From a virus, in IMG/VR virus record IMGVR_UViG_3300009640_000003, positions 1-33,001 of that record: a stretch of 33,001 nucleotides of DNA; one strand, given 5' to 3'. The translations under genes were made by a program, and so were the position numbers. Positions 12,779-19,496 of this stretch are shown piece by piece. The notes beneath the pieces are model-generated. The model ran no database searches, was not told the origin of the DNA, and saw nothing but the letters and a program-made list of their open reading frames with translations. Position 1 is the first letter of the stretch. The number at the start of each line of letters is the position of its first letter.

Positions 12779-13420
12779 GTGAGCGAACGGCCCATCCTGT
12801 TCTCCGGGCCGATGGTGCGCGCCATCCTCGAGGATCGAAAGAGCCAGACCAGACGTGTCATTAAGCCACAGCCACCGGTGGGCACCAGGAGCGTCTACCG
12901 GCCGTTCGCCGGCGAGCCTAATAACTGGCAGGGTGCGCGGCGTGACCTGATGGCCTGGTACGGCCGTTGCCCTTACGGCCAGGAAGGCGATCGCTTGTGG
13001 GTCCGGGAGACCTGGACAGGGACATGGACTGGGGCCGGCCTCTCCACGATGCACCTGCACTATGCGGCCGATGGCGGGGAACAGACGCTGAACTGCGACC
13101 CGGCGTACGTGCTACCGAAGGCCGCCGCAAAGGTGGACGGCTGGGTGACGCCCCTATTCATGCCGCGCTGGGCCAGCCGGATCCTGCTCGAGGTGATCGA
13201 GGTCCGCGCACAGCGCCTGCAGGAGATCAGTGAAAACGACGCTGCGGGAGAGGGCGTTGGGGTCTGGTTCGAGACGCACCCGCATCCTGGTTGGGATGGC
13301 GACCCTGATGAACACCGCAAAGGCTTCGCCGAGCTATGGGACGCGATCAACGGTAAGAGCCACCCCTGGGCGGGCAACCCCTGGGTCTGGGCGGTGACGT
13401 TTAAGAGAATTCTGGCCTAG
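12779..13420 (+). CDS. ASCH/PUA-like phage protein, 213 aa
   Basis: The start was chosen as GTG 12779, close behind GAGAGGG, giving VSERPILFSGPMVRAILEDR. The opening, with a following SQTRRVIKPQP, is characteristic of phage ASCH-like proteins ('rPILFsgpMVrAIl.GrKTqTRRvikPQ'). Later parts also fit: GDRLWVRETWTG, MPRWASRILLEVIEVRAQRL, NPWVWAVTFKRI. ASCH domains have an RNA/nucleotide-binding PUA-like fold; the biochemical role in phages is unknown. It lies at the end of the cistron begun at 12064 and precedes a leader with a TTCCACA box. Confidence 0.75.
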   Translation: MSERPILFSGPMVRAILEDRKSQTRRVIKPQPPVGTRSVYRPFAGEPNNWQGARRDLMAWYGRCPYGQEGDRLWVRETWTGTWTGAGLSTMHLHYAADGGEQTLNCDPAYVLPKAAAKVDGWVTPLFMPRWASRILLEVIEVRAQRLQEISENDAAGEGVGVWFETHPHPGWDGDPDEHRKGFAELWDAINGKSHPWAGNPWVWAVTFKRILA

Positions 13421-13469
13421 CAAACTTCCACAATTCCGTGCTAACCTTTCAGGCGAAGGGAGCACCGGA

Positions 13470-13682
13470 ATGGTCATGAACTGCGAAGCCCAGCCCCGTC
13501 GTACCGGCCGCGTTGCCTACCCTTGCATCGCCTGCGGCTCCCCCGTCGAGCCAGGCCAGGTCTACTGCGCGGTTTGCCTGCGCGCCATGGCCGAGCGCCA
13601 GCCTGAGGAGCGCCTGGATCCGGACGCCATTCTCGAGCGCCTGTGGCTGCGCAGCCAGATCGAGAACGAGCAAGCCGCCTAG
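13470..13682 (+). CDS. Zinc-ribbon protein, 70 aa
   Basis: The ATG at 13470 follows AAGGGAG. It carries PCIACGSPVEPGQVYCAVCL, a C-x2-C/C-x2-C zinc ribbon, then an acidic helical tail (LDPDAILERLWLRSQIENE). A TTCCACA box lies in the 49-base gap upstream (13426-13432), suggesting its own promoter. It is similar in design to the small zinc ribbons near terminase but in the early arm. Confidence 0.7.
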   Translation: MVMNCEAQPRRTGRVAYPCIACGSPVEPGQVYCAVCLRAMAERQPEERLDPDAILERLWLRSQIENEQAA

Positions 13683-13722
13683 CCCAAACCCGGTCGAATG
13701 TACAATCGGGCAGGAGGCTCAA

Positions 13723-13881
13723 ATGCTGATCATTCTTATTATCGTGTTGCTTCTGGTCTTCGGTGGCGGCGGCGGCTACTACGGGTACAGCCGCTGGGGC
13801 GGCGGTGGCGGCGCCGGCATCGGCCTCGGAACCATTCTCCTGATCTTGCTCGTTTGCTATCTCCTGGGGCTGTTCCGCTAA
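13723..13881 (+). CDS. Small two-span glycine-rich membrane protein, 52 aa
   Basis: GGAGG stands ten bases before the ATG at 13723. The protein is a hydrophobic span (LIILIIVLLLVFG), a Gly/Tyr-rich loop with little charge (GGGGYYGYSRWGGGGGAG), and a second hydrophobic span (LGTILLILLVCYLLGLF). The design resembles DUF3309-type small membrane proteins found in many bacteria. A holin-like role is conceivable from topology but it lies far from the endolysin. Confidence 0.65.
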   Translation: MLIILIIVLLLVFGGGGGYYGYSRWGGGGGAGIGLGTILLILLVCYLLGLFR

Positions 13882-13952
13882 ATCCCCTCCGGATCCAGGC
13901 TGCTCTGGTCGGTCCCAACCATCCCCATGAACCTCGCAGACACCGCGGAAAC

Positions 13953-14510
13953 ATGGGTTATATAAAATGCGCGAAGAGAGGGATACCGCCTTTGTGGCCC
14001 TTGAACGAAACTGAGTTGCTCACGCTGCTGAATGCCATCTTCGGCGCGGCTCTGGTTTTCGTGTCCACCTTGTACTGGGTGGGGAGAAAAGCCAGCCACG
14101 CCAAGGCGGCGGCTGCGACTAAAGCCGCGGAAACGGTGGCGCTGCGAGTGACCTCGCTTGAAGGCAAACTGGCGTTGGTAGATCAGGCCGTAGTTCCGAT
14201 CTCAGCCGCCTTCCAGGCCATCCTGATCAAGGAGTTGACCCATTACCACACCCCGGAGATGGATGAGCTGCTAACGAAAGTGGGGCCGCCGAGCACTCTC
14301 ACCGCATCTGAAATAGACGATCTGGCGCGCCTGCTGCAAGCCAGGACAATCGACATGGGTCCATTGATCTCGGAAGCAGAGCGCGGGGCCGCCTACATCC
14401 TCCCCATCGTAATGAAGCGCGCCAGCGACGAATATAAACTCCTCGAGGCGGCCGGCAAGTTGAGGAGCACGCTGGTCACGGTCGCAGTGGCGCACCTGAT
14501 GGACCTTTAA
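13953..14510 (+). CDS. Membrane-anchored helical protein, 185 aa
   Basis: The start was taken at ATG 13953; a TTG at 13992 with AGAGAGGG upstream is an alternative. Residues about 25-43 are hydrophobic (LNAIFGAALVFVSTLYWVG), followed by an Ala-rich coiled-coil-like stretch (AAAATKAAETVALRVTSLEG). A conserved-looking domain follows (KELTHYHTPEMDELLTKVGP, ISEAERGAAYILPIVMKRA). It resembles hypothetical proteins with 'ELTHyHTPEmDeLl' seen in soil bacteria and phages (memory only). Its TAA is followed in the same frame by a transposase remnant. Confidence 0.6.
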   Translation: MGYIKCAKRGIPPLWPLNETELLTLLNAIFGAALVFVSTLYWVGRKASHAKAAAATKAAETVALRVTSLEGKLALVDQAVVPISAAFQAILIKELTHYHTPEMDELLTKVGPPSTLTASEIDDLARLLQARTIDMGPLISEAERGAAYILPIVMKRASDEYKLLEAAGKLRSTLVTVAVAHLMDL

Positions 14511-14690
14511 AAGCGCGGCGTCTACGGCACTTGGCACCACGTCAGCGCAAAGCATGTTGCGCGGTACGTCAATGAAGTCACCTTCCGGCTGAACGCTGGC
14601 AATGTGGCCAATCACACCTTGGCTCGGCTGGATTCGTTCATCGCCGCAGTTGATGGACAACGTTTGACTTACAAGAGGTTGACAGCATGA
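14511..14690 (+). pseudogene. C-terminal remnant of an IS1595 (ISXO2-like) transposase
   Basis: Directly after the stop at 14508-14510 the same frame reads KRGVYGTWHHVSAKHVARYV, then TFRLNAGNVANHTLARLDSF, ending GQRLTYKRLTA. That is the C-terminal end of ISXO2-like DDE transposases ('kRGvyGtwHhVS.KHl.RYv.E...R.N'). No start codon or catalytic N-terminal part is present, and no terminal inverted repeats were seen. Its TGA overlaps the next ATG (ATGA). It is a mobile-element relic brought in with lower-GC DNA. Confidence 0.7.
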
Positions 14691-14818
14691 AAGAAACGCC
14701 CGAAGTGTTGGACAAGATAACCGATGTTGTACTGGCCTATAAGCCAAAACCGAAGAGCAAAGCAGCCGGGAAACGGAAGCGGAAAGAGAAGAAACTTGAA
14801 AATCCTGATCGCGTGTGA
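14687..14818 (+). CDS. Small basic protein following the transposase remnant, 43 aa
   Basis: The ATG at 14687 overlaps the remnant's stop. The protein is MKETPEVLDKITDVVLAYKP followed by a Lys/Arg-rich tail (KSKAAGKRKRKEKK). The coupling suggests it was the second ORF of the same mobile element or a passenger gene. The basic tail suggests nucleic-acid binding. Its 3' end overlaps the methylase-like gene by 23 bases. Confidence 0.5.
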   Translation: MKETPEVLDKITDVVLAYKPKPKSKAAGKRKRKEKKLENPDRV

Positions 14819-15365
14819 GTTCTCTGGCGCGGTCAGACGCGCCTTTCGTGAGCGGGGCCATGATGCGTGGTCCCTTGATATTCTTCCGGCTGCGGATGGG
14901 AGCGAGTTCCATATCGTAGGTGACGCTTGGGATGCCTTGCTTCCGTACACCTACCAGTGGGACATGATGATTGCCCATCCGCCTTGCACCCACTTGACCG
15001 TTAGCGGCGCTAGATGGTGGAAGGATCGGCAGGACGAGCAAATACAGGCGATAGACCTGTTCATGCTTTTCGCCAATGCCGATATTCCGAAGATCGCCAT
15101 CGAAAATCCCATCGGCCTGATGTCTACACGTTGGCGCAAGCCAGATCAGATCATCCAGCCTTGGCAGTTCGGGCATGGCGAGATCAAAGGGACGTGTCTT
15201 TGGCTGAAAGGTTTGCCGCTTCTCCAGCCGTCCAACATCGTCGATGGAAGAGTACCGAGGGTGCATTATGAATCTCCTGGAATCAAGAACGGTCTTACCC
15301 GACAGCAACGGCGCTCAATCACCGACCCAGGCATTGCTGACGCAATGGCCGAGCAGTGGGGCTGA
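14796..15365 (+). CDS. DNA cytosine methyltransferase-like protein with PPC motif, 189 aa
   Basis: The start was taken as TTG at 14796 with AGAGAAG before it; this begins exactly at the conserved LKILIACEFSGAVRRAFRER (SAM-binding motif I region). Then come HDAWSLDILPA (motif II acidic), WDMMIAHPPCTHLTVSGARWW (motif IV, catalytic PPC) and IPKIAIENPIGLM (motif VI, ENP). These motifs fit the C5-cytosine methyltransferase fold. At 189 residues the protein lacks a target-recognition domain, as do many short phage 'methylase' homologues. Activity is uncertain. Codon use is less GC-rich than in the flanking arms. Confidence 0.75.
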   Translation: MKILIACEFSGAVRRAFRERGHDAWSLDILPAADGSEFHIVGDAWDALLPYTYQWDMMIAHPPCTHLTVSGARWWKDRQDEQIQAIDLFMLFANADIPKIAIENPIGLMSTRWRKPDQIIQPWQFGHGEIKGTCLWLKGLPLLQPSNIVDGRVPRVHYESPGIKNGLTRQQRRSITDPGIADAMAEQWG

Positions 15366-15395
15366 TTCATGGCCCACGGAAGTCAAGTATATAAT

Positions 15396-15422
15396 TCCCT
15401 TTAAAAGGGACTTGAGTCCCTA
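15396..15422. terminator. Overlapping hairpins between convergent genes
   Basis: Two alternative stems share bases. TCCCTTT (15396-15402) can pair with AAAGGGA (15404-15410, very tight loop). AGGGACT (15406-15412) can pair with AGTCCCT (15415-15421). They lie between the end of the methylase gene (+) and the stop of the leftward gene (-), where a bidirectional terminator is expected. No long U-run follows on either strand, so strength is uncertain. Confidence 0.4.
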
Positions 15423-15731
15423 GTACCCGTTGCTTCCGTTGCTTTGCCAGCGATCTTGCCCCTCATCGTGATGAGGCTTATATCCCATCACGATGAGGGA
15501 TTGCATGGTCGCAACCAGTGTTCGTCCAAACTCGCGTGTGCCCGCAAATGTGCAGAATCTAGCACCGTGAACCCGCGATTCATGGTCTATCGGTGCCCGA
15601 CCTGCCAGAATTTCCTCGTCCATGGGCAGCATTTCGTGACAATCAGGACACTCGAACAAAAACGAGCAAGAAGTTCCATCGGTGACCTCTCGGAACTGCC
15701 CAAGTTCTGTGTCAACAAGTCTGCTCATCAT
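15420..15731 (-). CDS. Small zinc-binding protein, last gene of the late arm, 103 aa
   Basis: The ATG at 15731 (MMSRLVDTELGQFREV) follows AAGGGGAAG. One CPDC knuckle (FECPDCHEMLP) with nearby His and Cys residues (DHESRVHGARFCTF) could bind zinc. The C-terminal 25 residues are encoded across a perfect 14-bp inverted repeat and look like an extension (MGYKPHHDEGQDRWQSNGSN), so the true end of the ancestral gene may have been altered. Function unknown. Confidence 0.5.
   Translation of the reverse strand: MMSRLVDTELGQFREVTDGTSCSFLFECPDCHEMLPMDEEILAGRAPIDHESRVHGARFCTFAGTREFGRTLVATMQSLIVMGYKPHHDEGQDRWQSNGSNGY
15460..15499. repeat. Perfect 14-bp inverted repeat with 12-base spacer
   Basis: CCCTCATCGTGATG (15460-15473) is exactly complementary to CATCACGATGAGGG (15486-15499). 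The arms also contain CATC/GATG sub-palindromes. It lies in the 3' end of the preceding leftward gene and would form a strong RNA hairpin. No U-run follows closely. Confidence 0.85.
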
Positions 15732-15755
15732 TCACTTCCCCTTTAAAAACCGCGC

Positions 15756-16016
15756 TCACTTCCCCACAAAGTGCAGGCCGATGTTGATGGCTGCAGCTGC
15801 CAGCAGGCTCACCAGCAGCCAGATAGCTTTATTTGAATTTTTCGTGAATCGCGCCACAGCGTCCTCGACCAGCAAAAGCCGCGAGCTCATTGAAGGATTC
15901 TCCTTGTCTGCCCCAACGTAAAGATCGGTGAACATTTTGTTGACCTTATCTTCCAATGGGCAATCCTCCGACGAATTGCAGACGACTGCCCCGCGGTCCA
16001 AGCCCCGATATGCCAC
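15756..16016 (-). CDS. Tail-anchored small membrane protein (XhlA-like layout), 86 aa
   Basis: The GTG at 16016 has an excellent AAGGAG five bases upstream. The N-terminal 60 residues are polar (DCPLEDKVNKMFTDLYVGAD, SSRLLLVEDAVARFTKNSNK) and one hydrophobic span ends the protein (AIWLLVSLLAAAAINIGLHF). This layout of a short polar helix with a C-terminal membrane anchor recalls XhlA/hemolysin-type lysis accessories. Sequence identity is not evident. It lies at the end of the late arm next to fibre-like genes. Confidence 0.6.
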   Translation of the reverse strand: MAYRGLDRGAVVCNSSEDCPLEDKVNKMFTDLYVGADKENPSMSSRLLLVEDAVARFTKNSNKAIWLLVSLLAAAAINIGLHFVGK

Positions 16017-16056
16017 GTTTGCTCCTTGACCTTCAAAAAGAAGACTCCTACGGCAA

Positions 16057-16608
16057 TTATGGTTTCGCCGGGTTGTAGGTCCCTGAGACCGTCGGCAAGC
16101 TAGGCGCCTTGGGAGCCGGAGCCTGAACCGGCGCCGAACTCCCTGTCACACCCGCCCGCGTCGTTGCAGGAGCACTCGCCAACGGGCTTGATGCCTCGTA
16201 CGAGCCCGAGATCGTGGGCGCTGCAGGCGACGGGATCGATGCCTCAAAGAAAGCCGATGGACGAGACGCCGCGCCTCCGGAGGCAAGAGTTACGGTCGCG
16301 TAGTAGCAGTAGGTCGTGCCAGCAAGGATCGTCGAATCTGCGTAGGTCCAGGCGGTATTGACCATGCCGGTGGCGACCACCTGCGTGCTCGTCAGGGCCG
16401 TGTACGCCGAGCTCCCAGGAGCTGGGCAAGAGGTCGTGCCCGTCGCGAGCGCGGCGCGATAAAGCTCGAGCGCGCAGGGCTGGGCCGTCGTACAACTGCT
16501 ATCGATGATCGTGAGGGTTTCATTTGCCGCCTGGGCCTGAGCCCGCGGCGCGAAGCCGGCCAGGATGAGCAAAGCCGACAGGGTGAGCAAAACGTTCCGC
16601 ATTTTCAT
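16057..16608 (-). CDS. Secreted protein with signal peptide and fibronectin-like domain, 183 aa
   Basis: MKMRNVLLTLSALLILAGFA then PRAQAQA is a classical Sec signal peptide (cleavage probably near AQA, about residue 26). The mature part has Cys pairs (SSCTTAQPCALEL, TSCPAPG) and a beta-sandwich pattern TAWTYADSTILAGTTYCYYA as in fibronectin type III-like repeats. It ends in a Ser/Pro/Ala-rich tail with two similar PTISGSYEASS/PTVSGTYNPAKP segments. It is coupled by ATGA to the upstream 65-aa gene. It sits in the fibre locus but should leave the cytoplasm. Confidence 0.7.
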   Translation of the reverse strand: MKMRNVLLTLSALLILAGFAPRAQAQAANETLTIIDSSCTTAQPCALELYRAALATGTTSCPAPGSSAYTALTSTQVVATGMVNTAWTYADSTILAGTTYCYYATVTLASGGAASRPSAFFEASIPSPAAPTISGSYEASSPLASAPATTRAGVTGSSAPVQAPAPKAPSLPTVSGTYNPAKP

Positions 16609-16802
16609 AGTGTCCTCATTCGTTGGTTCATTACTTTCAGCGCCTCGATGCGCGCGATGCAGTCGTCAAGCCGTTTCAGGATCCAGCCCTCGCACAGCGC
16701 GTGCGGCGGCTCTTTCGCCAGCGCAGCCTGCAACGCGTCAAGCCGCAGCACGATCCGCTTCACTTCCGCCCGGTCGTCCACGCCTCGCGTCCCGTTCGTC
16801 AT
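16605..16802 (-). CDS. Hypothetical helical protein, 65 aa
   Basis: The ATG at 16802 gives MTNGTRGVDDRAEVKRIVLR and a fully helical, heptad-like protein (LRLDALQAALAKEP, LKRLDDCIARIEALKVMNQR), so a short coiled coil is likely. The stop overlaps the secreted gene's ATG (ATGA). No membrane segment. It may be a small partner or chaperone for the fibre-region proteins; unproven. Confidence 0.55.
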   Translation of the reverse strand: MTNGTRGVDDRAEVKRIVLRLDALQAALAKEPPHALCEGWILKRLDDCIARIEALKVMNQRMRTL

Positions 16803-16810
16803 CGCCGCGC

Positions 16811-17821
16811 CTATGGAGTGTACGTGATTACCACGATCCCGTGGCCGCCATTGCCGCTGCTGCCTGCGCTATAGGCACCGCCGCCCCCGCCGCCGCCGTA
16901 CAGGCCGCCCGTGCCGCCATTGCCGCCGGAGTTGCCTGCGTTGCTGCCCGCGCCCCCCGCGCCGCCTCCAGAGCCGTAAGCGCCCCACTCCAGACCCGCG
17001 CCGCCGTTTCCGCCATACAGGCCCGTGTTGGAACCGCCGCCGCCGCCGCCTGAAGCGCCGTTTGCGTCTCCGCCGCCGTTCCCTCCGTTGGCTGAGACGA
17101 GGCCCGCCGCGCCGCCCGTAACGCTGCCGGTGTAGTTAGCCCCTCCAGCGCCAAATTCAATACCGGCGCTTCCTCCGCCAGACCCGCCGCCGCCGGCACC
17201 GACCGCATTCGACAGCCCGTATGCCGCGCCACCGTTTGCGCCCGCGCCGTTCGGGCCGCCAGCGCCCCCAGCGCCACCGGGGATATGATTCCCGTTCCCA
17301 AAGCCGTTGCCGCCGTTTACGCAGGTGCCCGTGCCGCCTGTTCCGCCGCTAATCGTGCCCGCGGGGCCGCCTGCCCCTCCCCCTTTTGCAATCACTGAGG
17401 AGCCGAAGGAGCTCTGGCCGCCAGCCGTGGACGTGACGCCATTCGCACCCCCAACACCGCCTGCGCCCACGGTCACGGTGATGTTCGCCCCTGACGCGTA
17501 GCTGACAGAGATGGACTTGCAGTATTCTCCGCCGCCGCCGCTCGACTGGCAGCAGCCTGATGCCCCACCCGCGCCGCCGCCGCCGATGGCTTCGACCGTG
17601 ATGTTCGCGCCGTTGGTCGTTGCATGCCAGGCAGACTGGGTGCTGGTGCAAAATTCCCGCTGCTGAGACCCTACGACGACACACGCGCAGACCGGCGAAT
17701 TGATGCAGACCGCAGGGCCCGCTGCGACCGCAACCCTGTGCCGCCCCGGCCCCACGTTCTGCGCGAGAGCCGCGACAGATAAGAGCAGGAAACCTGCAAG
17801 CCACTTCTTATTTCGTTCCAT
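16811..17821 (-). CDS. Glycine-rich secreted fibre-like protein, 336 aa
   Basis: The start was chosen at ATG 17821: MERNKKWLAGFLLLSVAALA is a signal peptide followed by NVGPGRHRVA. The mature protein has a Cys-rich part (VCINSPVCACVVVG, ASGCCQSS). A region of about 220 residues follows, dominated by GG, GGA and GGN runs, ending GGHGIVVITYTP, the closing strand typical of glycine-rich phage/bacterial surface proteins. Runs like these can pack as polyglycine-II bundles, as known in some phage adhesins. The start lies 14 bases inside the end of the upstream gene. Adhesin or surface decoration is the likely role. Confidence 0.7.
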   Translation of the reverse strand: MERNKKWLAGFLLLSVAALAQNVGPGRHRVAVAAGPAVCINSPVCACVVVGSQQREFCTSTQSAWHATTNGANITVEAIGGGGAGGASGCCQSSGGGGEYCKSISVSYASGANITVTVGAGGVGGANGVTSTAGGQSSFGSSVIAKGGGAGGPAGTISGGTGGTGTCVNGGNGFGNGNHIPGGAGGAGGPNGAGANGGAAYGLSNAVGAGGGGSGGGSAGIEFGAGGANYTGSVTGGAAGLVSANGGNGGGDANGASGGGGGGSNTGLYGGNGGAGLEWGAYGSGGGAGGAGSNAGNSGGNGGTGGLYGGGGGGGAYSAGSSGNGGHGIVVITYTP

Positions 17822-19496
17822 AGATTTCCACCGTAATAGTGTTTGCCGTGCCGTCGGGCGAAGGCGTCCATTTGATGTAGCCGCCAGAGCTGATCGTCGT
17901 GGTACTTCCGGGGGCGATCGCCGTCGCAAAACCGCTGGCACAGGTCAAAGTCGAGGCCAATAGGTTGTTCCCGCTTCCGTCCGTGATGGTGATGGTCGTA
18001 CCGGTCCCCGCGTCCACTGAGCACGTTGCGCCCGTGATTGTCCAGGTCACCCCGTCTTTGTTCTGGCAAATCTGATTTGTGGCGTAGGTGCCCGTCGCAA
18101 GCGCCGCCGTTCCTCCGCCGACGCCGTCGCCGCAGTACCATTTCTTGTACTGCGCAGGCACCGAAGGAGCCTGATAACTCGGCATCGCACTAAGGCCGTT
18201 GCCGGTGAGAGGATCGCCGACGGGCCCTGCGGGCAGGCGTACAACGTTGCCGCCCGGTCCGACGATGAAAATGTCGCCCACTGTGAACGCGGTGGAATTC
18301 GTCGTCGGCTTGAGCGCCAGGATCCCAGCCTGCATGTTGTAGAGGCCGCCCGTCACAAAGGTTATCGTGTCGGAGAGGCTTCCGGCGCCAGCCTTGGTCC
18401 CGTAGAAACTCGTGTAGCTAAGCGCCGCATCCACATATCCGGAGGTCTGCAGCGCAATATAGCCGTTTGCCTCCGTCATGGTCGCCACGCCCGCGCCGCG
18501 ATTGCTGCCGGAGACGAAAATCAGGTCATTGGCTACCGTCGTCGTGATCGATCCGGTCGACAGGGTTTGCGAAGAGGCAAAAGTGTGGGTCGCTGAGGCT
18601 ATGGTGTGGGCATCGATGCAGGAAGAGTTAGCGACGTTGGCAAATTCATAAGCCGACACGATGTTGTAGCCGTTAGTTACGCCGTTGATCGTGGCCGTCG
18701 TAGAGCCGCCCACCGCGCCGCAGGCCACAAACTGCTGTATATCGAATTCGCCGGAGAGCAGATTGCTGTTGGCGAGGGTGAAGGTGTCCCCCTGGGCGTC
18801 GCTGATTGTGGGCGTGCCGGTGCCGTCGTTGTGCATGAGCTCGACGACGAGCGCATCGCCTGGATTCACGTTCGCGGTCAGAGTGATCGAGGTGCACGGG
18901 GGACCGCCGCTCGTGCAGTCAGCCACCAGCTTGCTTTGCACCAGCGTGGGAACCACATTGCTCCCGGTGATAATCCCGCCTTCGTTCACGTGGTAGTTGG
19001 TGCTGTCTGACCAAATCGAGACGCCCATCCCTGGAATCAGCGAGCCGGTGCCGAGCGCTACGCCCAGCGCGCTCAGCAGGCTCGATCCGCTCGTGGGGAG
19101 CACGGAAAACGCCGCAACGCCCTCATTCGAGACAAAAATCGTCCACGGCGCGGCAGGCACAGAGGTGGGCAGCGTGAGTACGCAAGCCGCCGCGCAGTTG
19201 AACAGGATGGCCTTGTTATTGTCCCCTGAGACGGCCGTGTAACTGCCGGTCTGAACGTTTACGCCGTTCAGGCCGCCCCCGCCGCCGCAACCGCTAAAGA
19301 CGCCGGCGGCCGAGATGGTGCATCCGGTCGCCGTTTTAGGCGCGTACTTTCCAGTCGACTGGCCGACCATGATCTGACCGGCCGACGGGGGCGTGCTACT
19401 GCCGGTTCCGCCGTTCGCAGGCTGCTGGACCTGACCCCAGAGGAGCGCCGGCCAAAGAACGACTAAACCGCCAAGGATTCGCTTAAAACTCGCCAT
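17808..19496 (-). CDS. Secreted tail-fibre-like protein with beta-sandwich domains, 562 aa
   Basis: The ATG at 19496 gives MASFKRILGGLVVLWPALLW, a signal peptide (probable cleavage after WGQ). The next part, PANGGTGSSTPPSAGQIMVG, resembles the linker found in phage fibre proteins. A beta-structured domain with Cys pairs follows (LFNCAAACVLTLP, ADCTSGGPPCTSITL). Next is a beta-sandwich with ISDAQGDTFTLANSN and AYEFANVANSSCIDA, and finally a tip-like C-terminus (WYCGDGVGGGTAA, YIKWTPSPDGTANTITVEIY). The start overlaps the upstream fibre gene by 34 bases. The signal peptide is unexpected for a virion fibre. Confidence 0.7.
   Translation of the reverse strand: MASFKRILGGLVVLWPALLWGQVQQPANGGTGSSTPPSAGQIMVGQSTGKYAPKTATGCTISAAGVFSGCGGGGGLNGVNVQTGSYTAVSGDNNKAILFNCAAACVLTLPTSVPAAPWTIFVSNEGVAAFSVLPTSGSSLLSALGVALGTGSLIPGMGVSIWSDSTNYHVNEGGIITGSNVVPTLVQSKLVADCTSGGPPCTSITLTANVNPGDALVVELMHNDGTGTPTISDAQGDTFTLANSNLLSGEFDIQQFVACGAVGGSTTATINGVTNGYNIVSAYEFANVANSSCIDAHTIASATHTFASSQTLSTGSITTTVANDLIFVSGSNRGAGVATMTEANGYIALQTSGYVDAALSYTSFYGTKAGAGSLSDTITFVTGGLYNMQAGILALKPTTNSTAFTVGDIFIVGPGGNVVRLPAGPVGDPLTGNGLSAMPSYQAPSVPAQYKKWYCGDGVGGGTAALATGTYATNQICQNKDGVTWTITGATCSVDAGTGTTITITDGSGNNLLASTLTCASGFATAIAPGSTTTISSGGYIKWTPSPDGTANTITVEIYGTK

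Noticed and set aside
16811-17301. 157-codon Ala-rich frame inside the glycine-rich gene
   Set aside because: Shadow frame of the Gly-codon-rich sequence; no start signal, and the signal-peptide frame explains the region.
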